Notes: generated by a model from the sequence alone, not told the origin. 64,000 nt of DNA from Trogon surrucura (GCA_020746105.1 CM036636.1:5394001-5458000); one strand, 5' to 3'. Numbered from the stretch's first letter, positions 13,401 through 28,400 are shown. A program made the numbers and translations.

Positions 13401-16400
13401 CCGGAGATGGTTTGGCCTTTCAGACAGAGTACACACTTGAGTTGTGGACCACTGCTCTGATCTGCCGTAGGCTTTGGGACACTGTGCCTCTCTTCTTTGT
13501 TAAATGAACTGTCTCACACAGTATTAGAGGGTCTGCAAGGAGCTGAATTTTTCCTGGCACAGCTGGCCTTGGCTGAGTTTGGACATGGCCAGCTATTGCC
13601 TTCTCTCTCTTCTGTTTGATGGCTACTTGCTTGCTTCTGGTTTTCCATTCTAAGGTTTCACCCTTATATATAGAAAAAAAAATAGAAGAAATTAGCAGAA
13701 ATTACTCCTGAATTCTCAATGAGTATCGTAGGCATGTCTGGTTCACTTGGAGGTCTGATCTCAATACCATAGAAATTAAAAAATGTGATTCTGGCTCCAA
13801 GGTGAGAGCCGCAGGGCCAGAGGAGTCGGGCAGGGTCTGGCCTGGGGCTCATGCGATGGTGCCAGGTGGAGGATGGCTCTGCCAGGTGCCCAGTGGGCTG
13901 CTCTGCCAGCTCAGTCAGGCCCTTCTGCTTGAAACGTGGAGTTTATTGGCTTCGTGACATGATTTATTCATTGTAATTATTGTGGATCACAGTTGTAGGA
14001 AACGTGGGCTCAATAGGCTCTTTCTGTAAAGCCTGATCAGGTTGGATGGAGCGAGCCTGGCTGGAGCAGCCGTGCCACTGGAGCAGCTGGAGAACCACCC
14101 CACGGGCCTCCAGGATGTTTGTGAGCAGCCCTGGCATGTCAGGAGGAATGAGTAGCCCAAGTTTGACCGAATTTGATGGCAGCTCACCCATCCTGCCCAG
14201 GACGGGTGGGAGGCAGCAGGGCAGGCAGGTACCTCTGAGCACTGGGTGGACGCTCGGCGCTGAAGCATGTCGTCTGTCCCTTTTGGTGACATTGTGGCTG
14301 GTGAGAAGGAGGGCAGGAAAAAGAGTGTGAGGGGATGGAAGCAGCAAAGGGGCTTGATTTATGTTATTTTTGAGCTTGAGCACTGACTCGATGCTGAAGT
14401 GGAAACGTTGGCTTAATATTGTGATGCAGCACCATAAATGTGCAGAATAAGGCTGTAGTCCCGCCCCAAACACAGCCACCCTTGGCCACAGCCCCTGGCA
14501 CCCGCAGGGAGCTCTTTGCAGGATTGGGTCGAGGGATGGTCCCCAGCATCCCAGCTCCCTCCCAGCTGCAGGCTGGCACAGCTGGATAGCTGCCCTCAGC
14601 ACCCGGCCCTCCTCATGGTGCTGTACTTCTGGTTGGTTCACGTGTTTATATTGTGCATGCTTTAAGAACCAATAAAAATACTAAAATCATGCAAAAGCCA
14701 TATTAAGTTAGAGAGTATAAAATATAGATTCTCTCAGACTCTGTCCCTGCTGTTTGCCAGCATGTCCCTGGGAACATGATGCCGTTTGCTGTTTTATTTT
14801 GAAAAAAAAAGAGTCAACAGAGCCAAGATTCCTGCTCATAATCACTCCCTTTTGTTTTTTTTACTGCACAGTGCTGTATTTCCATCTACTATTTTAATGT
14901 ACTACTTTGTATATCCTTATGTCTAAACTCAAACAGACTTTCAGAGACTTGCGTCAGCTCCAGATAGCATTCCTCCCCTGCCAAATGCCTGGCCATTACC
15001 TAATATATAGGCTGGTGTTCCTGTACTCACTGAGGAAATTTAAAGATGGAAGTCCTCTGACAGAAGTACAAGTAATTGTTCTCTTCCCTTTTTTTCTTTG
15101 AGACTTTTATCCTACCTTCCCATGGAGAAAAGGTACAAATATTAGCGGGATCTTAGATTTCTTCCACAATAAAGCTTACAGCTCAGAAATGCAAACCTAG
15201 AGATAACTGCAACCCCTTCCTTTTCGACTGGGGATTGGAAGCTGGAATATCAAGTCAAGCCATCCTCTGCAAGACGTGCCACAAAAGCCACCACAGCCCA
15301 CCACAAACGTGTGCGATGGGCAGAGGTCTTTAAGGCTGCGGGGCAAAAATAACAAAAATCTCACCAGGAAGAAATCCTGAAGGTATTCACCCAAGGGCAA
15401 ATGCCCAGGTTGCGCAGTGACACCAGGATTTGTTGGCTGGCATGGGAAAATTGCTTGGGAAAGGTGGGGAGGCCCTCACATTGCAGAGAGGAGGCGTGCT
15501 GGGTTTGGGTGCACTGCAGATGCTGTGTGTTCACACGTTGCGCATGCCACATATGGTTTTAATACATCTGATGTGATAGAGCTATGCTGTCCAATGCTCA
15601 GTTCAGAGAGTTTTAAAGAGAACTTTATCTATAGCTATTGCATCTTTATTTGGTGTCTCCTGGCGTGACACCTTACACCCATGCTTTACCGCATTCCTAC
15701 CTGGATCCACTGACTTCTCCCTGGGCTGTAGATGTTTACTTCTGATCCAATGTTGTTGAGCTCTCCTGCTCAACAGGACAGGGGACAGGGGAGATAACAC
15801 ACCAGGATCTGTGTAGTCACCTGTGCCAACAAACTGAGCTCCAGCTGAGAGTGTGTAGCTCATCTTCTGTTTCTGGAAGAGATTCGTATTAGCTCAAGAA
15901 AGCTGATGCCCACCTACAGTCACAGACATAGAGACAAGTTTCTCCTTCACCTTGGCTTGGCCCTGCATTGCCTTCAGCACCAGAGGGGACCCGCAGAGAC
16001 ATGCTCTCCACAAACAGCAACAGCCTCTGGAAATACCCTTTTCATCCCGAGTCCCTGCAACTTGCAGTTGAAGTCCCTGCAAGATTGCAGATGAAAGGAT
16101 GTACTGGAGCACCTTCACCGGTGCTAAAGCTGAAGGAAGCATAAAGAGTCTGTGCTGCCCTTCTGGGTCACACGGAAAAGATGTTCATCCAACCATCGAG
16201 CACTGCTGCAGGGACACGTCTGGCTTTGCTGAGCAAGATTCTGTTTTCCAGAAAGCCATCCTGATGCTGATACAACATTACCAACTGAGCACAACCAAAC
16301 TTCCCTTGGTGCTCAAGAAACAAGATCGTCAGCATTAGCTTGGCTCAGCCATTGCCACTATTAACATATCTGGAAACCAGTTTCCACTATGGTTTTAAAT

Positions 16401-19400
16401 CTCAAACAAAAGCAGCAGGGAGGCCCCAGCCGAGTCTCCAGGGGTGGTTTGTACATATTTCAAAGCCAGTGGATTTCAGCAAACAAACCTGGCAACTGAG
16501 ATGGTCCATGAGTCTCACAGCTGTGGCTGGCAGGAATCGAGGCAGCTGGAGCTGAGATAGATGAGTATCCTCTATCTTTTGGTCACTTTGTCCAAGTTCA
16601 CAGTGCTCCGTTCAACTCCAGTTCCTGCTCAGCAGAGGGATGGGCCAGTTGTCCCTCTGGTCCAAAGAGAGGAATTGGAGCACCTGAAACACTAAAGCAC
16701 AGCTGAGTGTAAGATCCACTGGAGATTTCAAAAACCATTTCAGAGATGTGCACCTTTCCTGAGCTGCTGTCTTGTCTACTATCGCCTCCCGGTGGTTTTC
16801 ATCTTCTTCTAATTCAAATTTGTTGCCTTCACTTGTCCTTGACTCTATTCTGGACATCACCATTTGACCTCCAGTTGGCTTCTTTGAACAGCAAAGAGCT
16901 GAAAATCTCTTCCCCTTGCAGAGCACCAGGGACTGTTTGGGCATTTCCATTGAGACTGGAAGGAGACACAGATCCAGGGGTCAACATTGTGGGAGCCAGG
17001 AGCAGGAGTTGTCTGCTGCAGATCCAGACGTTCTGTAAGGACAAGGCAGAACAAGGGTATGGAAGATAGAGCAGCCCATTGAACGCTGGAAGGCATCCAT
17101 CAGCAATGCAAGTGTCACAGTGTCATTTGCCAAAGTAAAAAGATCATTTAGCCCTCAACCTGTAAGCACTCGAGGGATAGAGTCACAGAGCCTGAAATTC
17201 CCAGAGAACGTTGCTGGAGAGTGATGTGCATGTACAAAGGATCCGGCTGCTGGTCAGTCCTGCTCTTCACAGCAGAGGATGATAAGACGCAAAGATTGAA
17301 GTCACCGATGTACCACCAGCAACCTGGACACAGGCAGGTGCTCCCTGAGAGCAACCCCCTGCAAAAGTGCTCCTCCCTGCTGCTCCTCTTCTCCGCATAC
17401 AGAAATCACAGCTTTTCAGCCCTCCCCTCAGAGGACAACCGATCTGCCGGTGGCTGTGCGAAAGGCCCAAGCCAGTTGGCAGCAGGGAGGTGGTGGGTTT
17501 CCAGCTGTGCTCCGTAGCTGCGCGCTGTGGTTTTCGTAATGTGCTGGTTGTCATACAAGGCAGATATCTGATAGTGAGGTTTTTACAGTTCCAGGAAAGC
17601 AATTGGAGAGCCTGTAGGTAACGAAATACAACATGCTCTGAAACAAGAAAATCCCTCGTTGTTCAGCAAAAGTGGGAGCTGGGTTCTTTTCTTTTTTTCC
17701 ACTTCTTTTTTAACCTGAAATCCTATCTGCAGTGTCATTCAAGCCACGTCAGGACTCGGAAACCTTTGAGGCAGATGGTCCAATGGTATAAATCGCCATA
17801 AACAATTACATCAGATGAGATCTGGCTGCCTGTACCGGCCCCGCTGTGTGGTGCAGATGTACACCAGCAGACCAAAAGAGTTCTAAGGGCTGGTAAATCC
17901 TTCTGCTCTGATGAGACAAGGTCCAAAGTCCTTTAGTTTACTCTCCAAGAGGGTAGATTGATGATGCTAGGCTGGGATGGAGATCCAAGAAGATTTTTTG
18001 AGGGAACTCACAGTGCTTTGAAAAGGATGAAGCCATTCTCCAACCCAGCACAGAGCTCTGGGTGAACTCGTGGCTCTTGGCACCAGCGCTGTGGTCCCAG
18101 CCACATCACTCCCCAGAGCAGCGGCAACTCCCTGTGCAGCATTGGATGGTGTCCTGAGGACAGCATCCTTCCCATTGTGTTCTTGTTTCTCCGTCACCTA
18201 CAATCCTGACCTGGCAGGAGGACTTGCTGGCCAGGATGGACCTTCTCACTTCAGAAATGGCACATTGTGGTCACAGCTGAGATGGGGCTGGTTTCTGGGC
18301 TCTGTAATGTAGAGCAGGAGTTCGTTCTCATCTGACATGCCGCTCCATTACAAAGTTGTCCAAACATAACTTACAACAGAATGTGTCCCAGAGTGGTTTT
18401 TTTGCTCTTTGTTCTTTTCTGTTTCCTGCCACTGAAAACACGATTCAAAGATTTTCTGCAACAAAGCGCCTCGTTTTGCTGTCGCTGAATCCAGCCATTC
18501 ATTCTGAACGGGAGCTCAGCGGCAGCTGGCAGTGCCCGTCCAGCTCCCTGAAAACGTGGAGGCTGCCGAAGGACAATCCTGAAGTCACTTCTGGTTTTAA
18601 TCTTTGCTCTCCATGCAGGAATCTGTGCTTTTTTTGATAACATGCTGAATTGTTGTGTCCTGGAAAAGCTGGGGTTTGTGCCCTGGTCTAGAGTAGCTCC
18701 TGGTCTGTGGAGTTCTCACTTGAAAGAAGTTTCTTAAACTCCTTCAGCTGGAGAGTGTGGGGTGGAATGGAAGGAAAGGAGAATACTGGGCTTGGTGTGC
18801 AGGGGAGGGCAGTGTGCCAGTGGTAACAGCAAGTTCCTCACACCATTAGTCTAGGAAATTAATATTGTTACTCTTCATCTTGCTCTTGAATAACGCTGTA
18901 GCAGTAGATGCAAAAAATTATAAGGTGAATTGCCTGGGATCATGCAGGAGGTCGGTGGGTGGCAGAGGGGTCTGGGAGCCCCCCAGCCCCACTCCTGTGC
19001 CCTGTGCAGTGGCTTGGTATGGGCTGTGTTGGCCCACTGGCCAGACATGTCTCCACAGATGTTTGCCGAGACGGCTGTGCTTGTCACAGGGCACGGAGCC
19101 TTTGCCACAGAGCTGAGTCTCCTGGGCTCGTGCATGACCCACATCCCAAGCCACAGCTGCCCCTTCCACAGGGGAGGAGGTGACACAACAGGACATGCTT
19201 TCCCTGTCCTACAGCCTGTCCTCTCCTGTAGCTGCTACATCAGCAGCTCCAGCTCCTATACTGGAGCTCTGTTTCTGTAGCTGACTGTGCTCGCACTTGG
19301 CCATGGTGTGTCGTTGTGTGTCATTACTCCTGCGGACCAAGCAAGGCCATAAGCAGGTATTTGCCTTGCATCAAAAATCAAAGGCAAGTGAAGTTGCTCA

Positions 19401-22400
19401 GGAATGTAGTCGAACGTGCTTAAGCTCTTTGCTTTGAATAGGGCGAGCAAGGGTCAGGGAGAGCGCCTCCCTGCAGATCTGCAGTCCACGGGTCTCTCTC
19501 CTTCCACTTCTGGAAGCAGGATGATATTACCATCCCAGGGCAACTGTGCCCTTAGCTGCCTTCAGCTTCTCCATCTTTTGCTTTAATAATCAGTGCATCA
19601 TGGATAGCCTGAGGTCCAGCCTCTTCTGTGGAGGTCTAAACATCCCATTTTATGGAGAGGTACATGCTGGTTTTTTGTTGCTTGGGAGATTTTACTGCGG
19701 GCTACTGGGTTTTTTTCTCTTCATCTGCTATTCTAGTACCTGTGAGTCAGCCCACCGAATCCACTGAGACCTTTGGAGTGGACCAGGGTTGCCTCTGAGC
19801 CCTGGGAATCCTGTTGGGAGTCGCAGAGCTCTCCTGCTCCCCGCACAACGGCTGCTTGCGGCAACCGAGGCTGCTCCCCCACAGCCGAGGGGCTCTTCGC
19901 CCTTGCAGCGAGTGGGCCAGCTCTGCCTGGTCTCTGCTGCTGGGGAAGGCAGGCTGAGCCCAGCTGGTCTTCGTTTAGAGTTAATAGGAGTCGAAATGAG
20001 CCAGAATTTGAAATAAATCCCATTGACTTGGCACAGTTTCTTTCCTGACTCAGACGAAGGAGACGCACTTTTTGGGCAGTCACTCCAAGATTCCCCTCCT
20101 TATTGCAAGAGAGGATTTCATTCCCCTCCTCTTCCACAACCCCAGGGCATCTGTGGCCTTCAAAAGGAAAATATTAACCCTTAGTGTTTGGGGGAGGAGT
20201 GCTCAGTAGTATAAATCGGAATTATACTGCCCAAGTGCTCTGTCTGTTCCTTTCTTCTCAGTTGTCAGCTTCTGTCACGGGCTAATTCTTTGGAGCATTT
20301 TGGTGTCATCGTATATGAAAGCTTCACAGCTCAGTGGGGATGAGGGCTTGTCCTTTTCCTGCACTTCCCACCCACCCATCAAGCCTTCTGGTGGCACTTT
20401 TGTCTCCTGTGTTTCCTCAGAGATGAGGAAATAGAGGGAAAGGGGGGAGGGAAAGGGATTTTCCCAGAAACAACAAATTAGTGGCAGTTCAGGGCTATCA
20501 GACCAGCTCAGAGCACACAGTGCTTCTCTGTATATGATTCTCTTTGCTGCCTTACACTGTGGCTGCTTAGAAAAAAACAAGTTAAATGGACCTCCTCATC
20601 CACAAAACCAACAGTGACATATTTCAGAGCAACATCTGCAGGCAGATAAGGATTTACACTAAAGCAGGGAGTTTGGGATACACATTTTTGGTTTAGATTC
20701 CACATTTTAAGCTGAGGAACTCAACTGAAAGTCATTACCGGCGCTCGCTGTAGACTTCCCACTCGAGATCTTTTTATAGGATTTCCCCATCTCACTTTTT
20801 CTTTGGATTCAGCCAGCCAGCTCTACCTGCTCTCACCACTCAGGTTCCCACAAGCAGGCCAGGACCCCATTACTTCCCAGTGATCCCAGTGAAGCCCTCT
20901 GAACCTCACAGTACAATCAGGTCTTTCTTCTCGAGAACAGTTGAGTCTTTTTTCTTTCCCCATACTCATTCAGGAGCTGCTGCCCTGTCTCCTCCCCTTC
21001 CAAACTACTGCAAGGCAGAGTGATTATGAAATGTGTTTCTTATAAATCCAAAACATTTATGTCTTCAAATGCCCGGCCCCAATAATCCCACTAATTTCCT
21101 GAGTGCTTGTGAACTGTCCTCCATGGGGGGAGGCTTCTCTCGATCAAAGCTTATTAAGTAGAGGTTCTCATATGGAGACGTAGCTGAGCGGTAGGAAATG
21201 ATACGGGGCTTTTTCATTTCCCATTGAATGAGCTTGCTGGCTGGGCCCTGAACAATATGGGCACGGTCATCCTACGTTTCACGCTTCCTACTTTTACCGC
21301 TGCTTTAGCTTTTCTGCCCTTTTAAGATCCTGCACCTCAAACTATCACCCTTTTTGCTCTCCCGACACCATCGGCACTTCCTTTTCTTGACTCACTTCTG
21401 CTTCTTCTATTCCTTCCTGCCTCATTTTTGGTGGGGAGGAGCGACCTCAGAGCTTTGCTCGCAACCATTCCAAAAAAATTTGAAAATATGCTCCTGCTCC
21501 ACAACAGCCCATGGCGAGGGGGTTGCAACTAGATGATCTTTAAGGTCCCTTCCAACCCTGACAGTTCTATGATTCTGTGGAGCAGAGCATCACTGTAGGT
21601 GGAGGAAGCAGGGGTCTGGCTTTTTTAACGCTGTTTGTTGTTTGGCTCCACTTGGAGCGTATCTCTCTGCAGTTCATTCAACTTCCTGATTTTGTTTTCC
21701 TGGATGTTGTTGTCGTAACATCGATTTCAACTGCTGGTGTCTTGAGAATTTAAAGCTGGGCTGCTCATCTGTTTGCTCCCAATAAACGTTACTGCTGTGT
21801 CGTGCGAGAGACCGGACTTTGCTGCCAAGGCGATCAGCAACTGAAAGCCTCTTTTTCCTTAAAAATTAATCAATTTGAGTTAGAAAATAAACCATCCAGC
21901 TTTTTCCTAAGGAGAATATCTAGAGCCATGGTAAAAAAAGAGTTGTAAAATTAGGTACTTACTTAAGCTGGCAATGAAATTTCAAACGTGCTAGACCTAA
22001 GACGATCTTGTTTTCTCCTCCATTGGTAATTTTGACACACCTGAAGGCTGTGACTGTGTAAAACTGCTGCTTTCCATTATCCCTGGTCAAAAGTACCATC
22101 ACCTTCAGTAGCTACGGATAGGCTTCTTTAGTGAAGAGTGCAGTATATAAAGAGAAATCACCATTTAAAAATAATCTCACTCCCAGAAGAAGCTTGGAAA
22201 GAAGATTTGTTTTCTCAACAAGCCAGTAACCCAAAGCATACAGCAAAATGTGTACAAACGCCGAGAATAAAAGCCTCGAGTGTTTAGTGCCTTGGCATAC
22301 TAGCCCAACTATTTTGAATCCAGCAAAAAAGAACTTGGAATTAATTATTCTTATGTAGAGCCTTTTGTATGTTTTCTACCCCTCATTGCTGTCTCTGTTA

Positions 22401-25400
22401 AAGAGAGTAGGAACCCCAGGAACATCACGTTGCCGTGAGAGAGGCACCAAAAGATGCGAGATCCCTGATGTACTCTGGAGACCTGGGACGAAGTTACAAT
22501 CTCACTTAATACAAACTTACTGAATTTTATTTTTATCCTTTGTTTATTTGTTTGGTTTTTTCCCCTCTGTCCTGGCCCTGATTTTTCCATCCCTGGACAG
22601 ATGAGTCAGAAGAATGGAGAGAAGAAAGTATCTGACCTTTTTCAGAGGCTACCAAAGTTGTTGCTGGGCAATAGCCCGTGTGCTGTGTGACAGCGCAGCG
22701 GTTTCTGGGAACTGTGCAAACCCCCTGCATATGTGCTCTGAGAGTGCCTGGGATTGCAACAAACAGCAACGGCATCTGGAACATCACAAGTAGAGATATC
22801 ACATAGCTGGGAACCCCAGACAAGTGTTGAGCTGCCTCTAAATTCATCTGGGCAGAATTCCTGCGCAGTTGGAGCAAGCACATCCAGGAAAATCGGACAT
22901 ATGGTAGGCTTCCCGCTCACCAGAGAGCTCTGCTGGCCAAAGTCCTGGAAAGCACGCTGGTAGAGCACAGAAATATCCTTGACTGATAGAGCTCGCTCCG
23001 TTCGAGGAGGTGACTTGGGCTGCAAGATCCAAGCCACGTCTCTGCTGATGGTGTCGCCAGCACAGTTTGACCCATTTATTTGTACCAGCAAAACTTTCAA
23101 CCAGCAGATGAGAGCTAGCAGCAGCGAGGGAGGCTCAAAAGATCTCTGTGGCTTGCTGCGAGTGACAGCTGGTCTCACTATCACTGACAAGGGTTGCAGA
23201 TGCTGCCAATTATTTTTTTTCCGGCAGTGGAGAAGGAGCCGCACCCCAGCTGGAGGGCCCAGGAGAGCCTTCTGGAGGAGACGAACATCCCTGCTCAAGG
23301 AGGCCAACTCATCGTAAGGGGAAAAGCCGGTACAGGGAGTTTGTTGGAGCCCATGTCTGTGTTCGGGCTCCATGAACAGGGAAAGAGAAGCCGAAAGAAC
23401 CCAGAGAAAGCTGAGACCCTGTTTGAACATGGCACAGCCTTCTGGGGATCAAGTTTATTTTTGTGAGCAGGGCTTGGGCTGTCAAACCTGAGTTTCTGTT
23501 TAGGTTTTTTTCTCTCTCTCAGATGACTCTAACCCTACAGATGTACTTCATGATTATGGATACAAGTATGAATTTGAATGCTGGCAGATTTTAGGAGCAG
23601 TCTGAAAATTATGTTTCTCAGATGGGAAGATTTAAGGCCTGAACCTGTCTTCTCAAATAGCAAAGACATTTCCAAGTGCAGGGTAAAAGCAAGTTTCAGA
23701 CATTACATCCCTGCGAGTTGTCGGGGGAACCAGGCTGTACTTCAGACTCTTCTCAAGTAGCTGTGAAGTGTTCGTGACCTCCCATGTGAATGGCTCCACC
23801 TGCCCTGCACGATGATAGAAGGGTACAGCTCATCAATGCACTGGTGTCTGCATTGTTCACAGACAGCATAACGCATCCTCGTCCTGGAGATGGAACCGTA
23901 ACATGGAAGTATTTGCTTCAGGAGCTGTTACAGCACAGCAATTCAGGAGCACATCTGAGTGTGCAAAATTACTCTGCTGGAGAAGGTCAAGGGCTTGCTT
24001 GGCCATTACTAAAGCTGGGAACAGACTTATCTTAAAACCGTCTTTCTCCTATTTGCAAGAAATATCTATTGCCTGTGCTTCCAGAAGATCTTAGCCAGGG
24101 AGACTGATGGAAAACCACTATACAACTAGTTAGAAATCCCAGTTGTGTCTTTATTCGTTCACGCCTTGTTTTGATAGTAAATCTTTGTGCTTGATTCCGC
24201 TACTCAGTCTCCAAATTTTCAAGCCACGAGGCATCACAGTATTGCTTCAGGGCAGGGTCTGCAAGTGCTATTGCTGCTTCGCGACACGTCATGACCAATA
24301 CGTGGGGAACTTGAGGGACCTGGTAGCAGGTCTGGTGGTGAGCTCGCTGCAGAGCTGGGTGGGGATGACCATTTCCCAGGGTGATGCTTTCACTGGTGAG
24401 GAATTCTCTGTCCTCTTGTCAAAAGTGTAAATCATGAGGGTGACGCTGGAGGCTTGGCACCCACAATTCGTCGTGTATCGCGGCTGCTCAGCGTCTGTGG
24501 GAAAATAATTCCAGAAGTGATCTCTTGGAAAGTGGCAGCAAGATATAGCAAACAAAACCCCCCGAGCAGTGTGGAGGAGACAACAGAACCAGACTCAGGT
24601 GCTCCTCGGCAGGGACCTGTCCTTTATGAAGCTCTGATAGTGTTGGCAAGGTGGGGTCTTGAAAGGTTTGACTTAGGTGAAATGGAGCTATTCCCTTGGG
24701 GGGAGTGAAGAACTGGTGCAATTCTTTAGGGCTATAAGTGTGAATAACTCCTTTGTGTTAAGAGCAGGCACTTATGAGGCCCATGTTTCAGATCAGAGTG
24801 AAAACCTTCCGATATGACTAGCTTATAAGTTGCTTTTGTTCACGTGAGACTGCAACATCAACGGTGGTGAAAATTATACCTTCTTGATGGGGAGGCGGGT
24901 GAGCAGGGGGAGAGATGCTGAGCTGGTGTGTGGAGGCTGTTGAAGCATTTGTCGCCATTGCCAAAAAAGCATGAGTTATTTTCTTCAGTGATACTTCTGC
25001 TTCTTTCCGTCAAATCCAAAATATGTTGTCTGCCTTGCAGCCAACGGGGTCAAATGCTGAAAAAAAATTAACTCCCCGGGCTCCCTAAGGAGCGTGTGCT
25101 ATACTTAGTTGCTCATCACAGCTAATTTCGGCCGCGTGCGTGCAACGAGGGTCAGCAGGTTCTGCTGCCTGTGAGCACCCACAGTATGTGCACAAAGCGT
25201 TTCTGCCTCTCATTGCCTTGGCTCCCACCTGAAGTTTTGCATCCCACTCCATTTCTAGATGCCTGATTGGGATTTCTACATTCCATGTGTTGCAATAATA
25301 ATAATACAAATAGGGCGAAGGTTTTTTGCGCTGTGAGCAGAAAGCTGCATGTGGCAGGTAGACAGAAGATGAAACCAACAGCCTGTTTTTGCAAGGTAAA

Positions 25401-28400
25401 ATAAAGAGAATTGCTGCTGAGGCAATGGTTCCACTACCAGTATCCTAAAACCATACAAAAAGCATTGATATCCAATTCAGCGCTGTAGTTGATGGTGAAA
25501 GATCCAACTCTGTTTGTAAAGCAGCGATGCACCAATGGCAGCTCTGTCTGAAGACCAGAGGAAGCATTGAGGGCAGGGGCAGGGTAAATGTATTCTCCAC
25601 ATTTTAGCCCTTTCTGGAGCAGCAGCTGGTAGGTCCTGCTTTTCAGTTCAGTGGGTGCCGCTTCTATGATCTCTCTTCTGCATCCTTGAGGACAGATGGA
25701 CACATCAGATGGCAGTTCTCCATCACCCGCCTGTCTTTGATGTGGTCGGAAGATGAAAAAGCTCACCTTTAAGCCATATTGCCCTATAGCTACTCGACAC
25801 CGAGATCTTTCCACCTGTAAACAATGAGGTTTCCTTCTCCTCCATGAGTTGGAGCAGCTCAAGAGCAAATTCAGCCACACTCTGGCTGTAGGACCTGTGA
25901 ATTGTGGCCTCACGCGCTTGGCTTTCTCACCTCCTCACTGGCTCCTGTGGGAATAGGATAGGATGTGTGAGGACACTGTCAAGATCAAGTTTACCAGGAA
26001 AGAGGCCTGGGACTGGCTGGCTGGGGCGGAACTTCTTTGCTTTCCCATTCCAACCGCTTTTTTTTGCTCTCCTAGGGACCAGAAGGGAAACCAGGAAAAC
26101 AGGGTGTAAAGGGCAAGCCTGGCCAGAAGGTAGGAACATCCCCCATTGATAACATCTCCTCCTCTGGATCTCCCTTTCTTTGTTCGTCTTTGATATTTCT
26201 CTGTAGAAGCAGTTTTGCCCGGCATTAATGCCAGTGCTTTTGTTCTGCAGGGCAGCAAGGGCTACCAGGGGCAGCTCGGCGAGACGGGATCTCCAGGGAA
26301 GGAGGGGCCGAAGGGGAACCAAGGCCCTAAAGGATCCCGAGGTACCCTGGGACCTATGGTGAGAAGAGCTCTGCAAACGGTTGAACACAACACGCAGAAA
26401 CGTGTCTTGCGGTGCTGGGCGCAGGCCTGAATGCAGCAGAGAGCCCGACAGAGGCTTCAGAGCACAGACGGTGAAATTACGTTAGACGAGTTTAATTCAC
26501 CAAAACGGTTTAACGCCTGCTCCGAGCAGCACAGGAGGGACTCCGTAGCGGTGGTTGTGTTGGTGCCCCGTGAACCCAGCTCACGTTGCATCGTGGCGGT
26601 TCTTCGCAACTCCCCAGATGGGCTGAATTATTGGGGATTTTTCCTGAGAAGGGAGTGAGCTGATAAGCTATTTTTTGCTAAGATCTTTCCCTTTGAGACT
26701 GCACACTCATGGCAAGAGCTGCTTCCAAGTCAAATTGTGTTGTTTTAAGGAACTCTGCTTTGGACTTCTGCCCTGTTTCTACACCCACTCTTGATCTACT
26801 TATGTAAAACGCTTGCAGCAAGAGGAAATATAGCATGAGGAAGGGGTTTTGAGTTGGGGACTGAAGGTGACATTTTCAGAGAGAGCAACAATAGTATGAC
26901 AGAGAGGAAAGAAAGTTAGCTTGCTTTGTGCACAAACGCATTGGGACAGCAGCGAGGCACGATAAGTACCTCCTCATGCAATGCAGGCTGGTGAGGAGTC
27001 TTCTTGCACTATATTTGGTAGAACTTAGTGAAGAAGTATGAACCAGGAATCATGGTGACGTTTCAGAACAGTAGCAAACGAGTGATGGAGTAACAGTTCT
27101 GCTGATACTGTTTTCCTTCACTAAAAATTACGGCCTCCCCATATAGCCTCCTTTTGTATTCTTTGGCAAAGCCTCCATGAATTATTTCACGAGGAAGCAA
27201 AGCAATAACTGAGCAGCACTGAAGATGTCTCTGTCTTGTGGGAAGGGCTTTCTTCCGTGCTAAATGGAAAGTTTCAATTCGCTTTAATCTGACGATCTGA
27301 TTTAAAACCTTTTGTTCGGTCTGCTAAAGATGCAATAAACAGCTCTTGCAGTGCCCTCCTCACAACCCAGACAACTCCTTTCTTGGCCTCAGAACCCACA
27401 CCAAAAGGTTTCCTCCCAACAGTTTACAATTAGAATGCAAGAGAATGGTAGTGCTGGTGGACTTCCTAGCACAAAGCTAATTTGGATATAAAGACATCCA
27501 GAAAGGCAAATGAAGAACACACGCTACTCAAATCTGAATGAGGTGGGGAACGTGTTGTGACAGGCTGGGAAGGACACAGAGTGGACTCCAAGCATCCCTC
27601 TCCGTGGGCACGAGGTTAAAGTCAAGCGAGAGCATTTCAGACGGCTGCAGCAAAGCTCACTGGTGGCCAGAATGGGTGGTCGTGCTCGCGTGTGGTGCTG
27701 AGCTTTGCCCAGAGCATCCTCTTCTTGTGGGGTCATACTCACGGGCTACTCTCATGTTGGTTTCTGTGCTTGCCTCTCCAGGGTGCTCCAGGAAGGATGG
27801 GTGCTCAAGGGGATCCTGGCTTAAAGGGTTACCAGGTAAGGATTGTATTTTCATCCTCCAGCTCCCGTCTGTTCTCAAGTGAAACAAAACTGACATTCTA
27901 GGATGCAAAATCATTCTTAAACTGGGATTTACTTCAGCTCTTGCTTTCAGTTTAGTTCTCCCTCTAGTGTCCGTGCATCTGGTTCATCTCTGCCATGGCC
28001 CGTGTGTCCCTCTGAAGCTGGGATGTATAACACAGGGTCTGTGAGATCTGCCAGGGAACCAGGGAGGACCTTCAGTCAAACAGCTCTTTCCTGTCTCCTT
28101 ACATACTGTCTGCTCTCCACAGGGACATGCAGGACCACCAGGGCCAATTGGACCACCGGGACCAAAGGGGGAAAAGGTAAGTTCGTGGAGTTTACCCATC
28201 TTGTCTTCCATTGACGTGGAAGCTGAGCTGACCTAAAGGTGATTGCCTCACCGCCATAGCACCCGCTCACCTGCGCTCTCTCCCTGCAGCAGAGGCAGAG
28301 GTGCCTCTTCTAGAGCTGCCTACACACCTCCTGCTGCAGTTTTACTTCTGCAGCTCAGGACTGGGACACCCGTGCCACTAACACATGCTTCCCAGACACC

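Noticed and set aside
13964-14641. 225-codon antisense frame in the giant intron
   Set aside because: No signal, motif or splice context recognised; weaker case than the 22.6-kb frame.
18215-18250. GLAGQDGP-like triplets in the giant intron
   Set aside because: Breaks after three triplets, no splice sites, and the flanking helix exons join without a gap.
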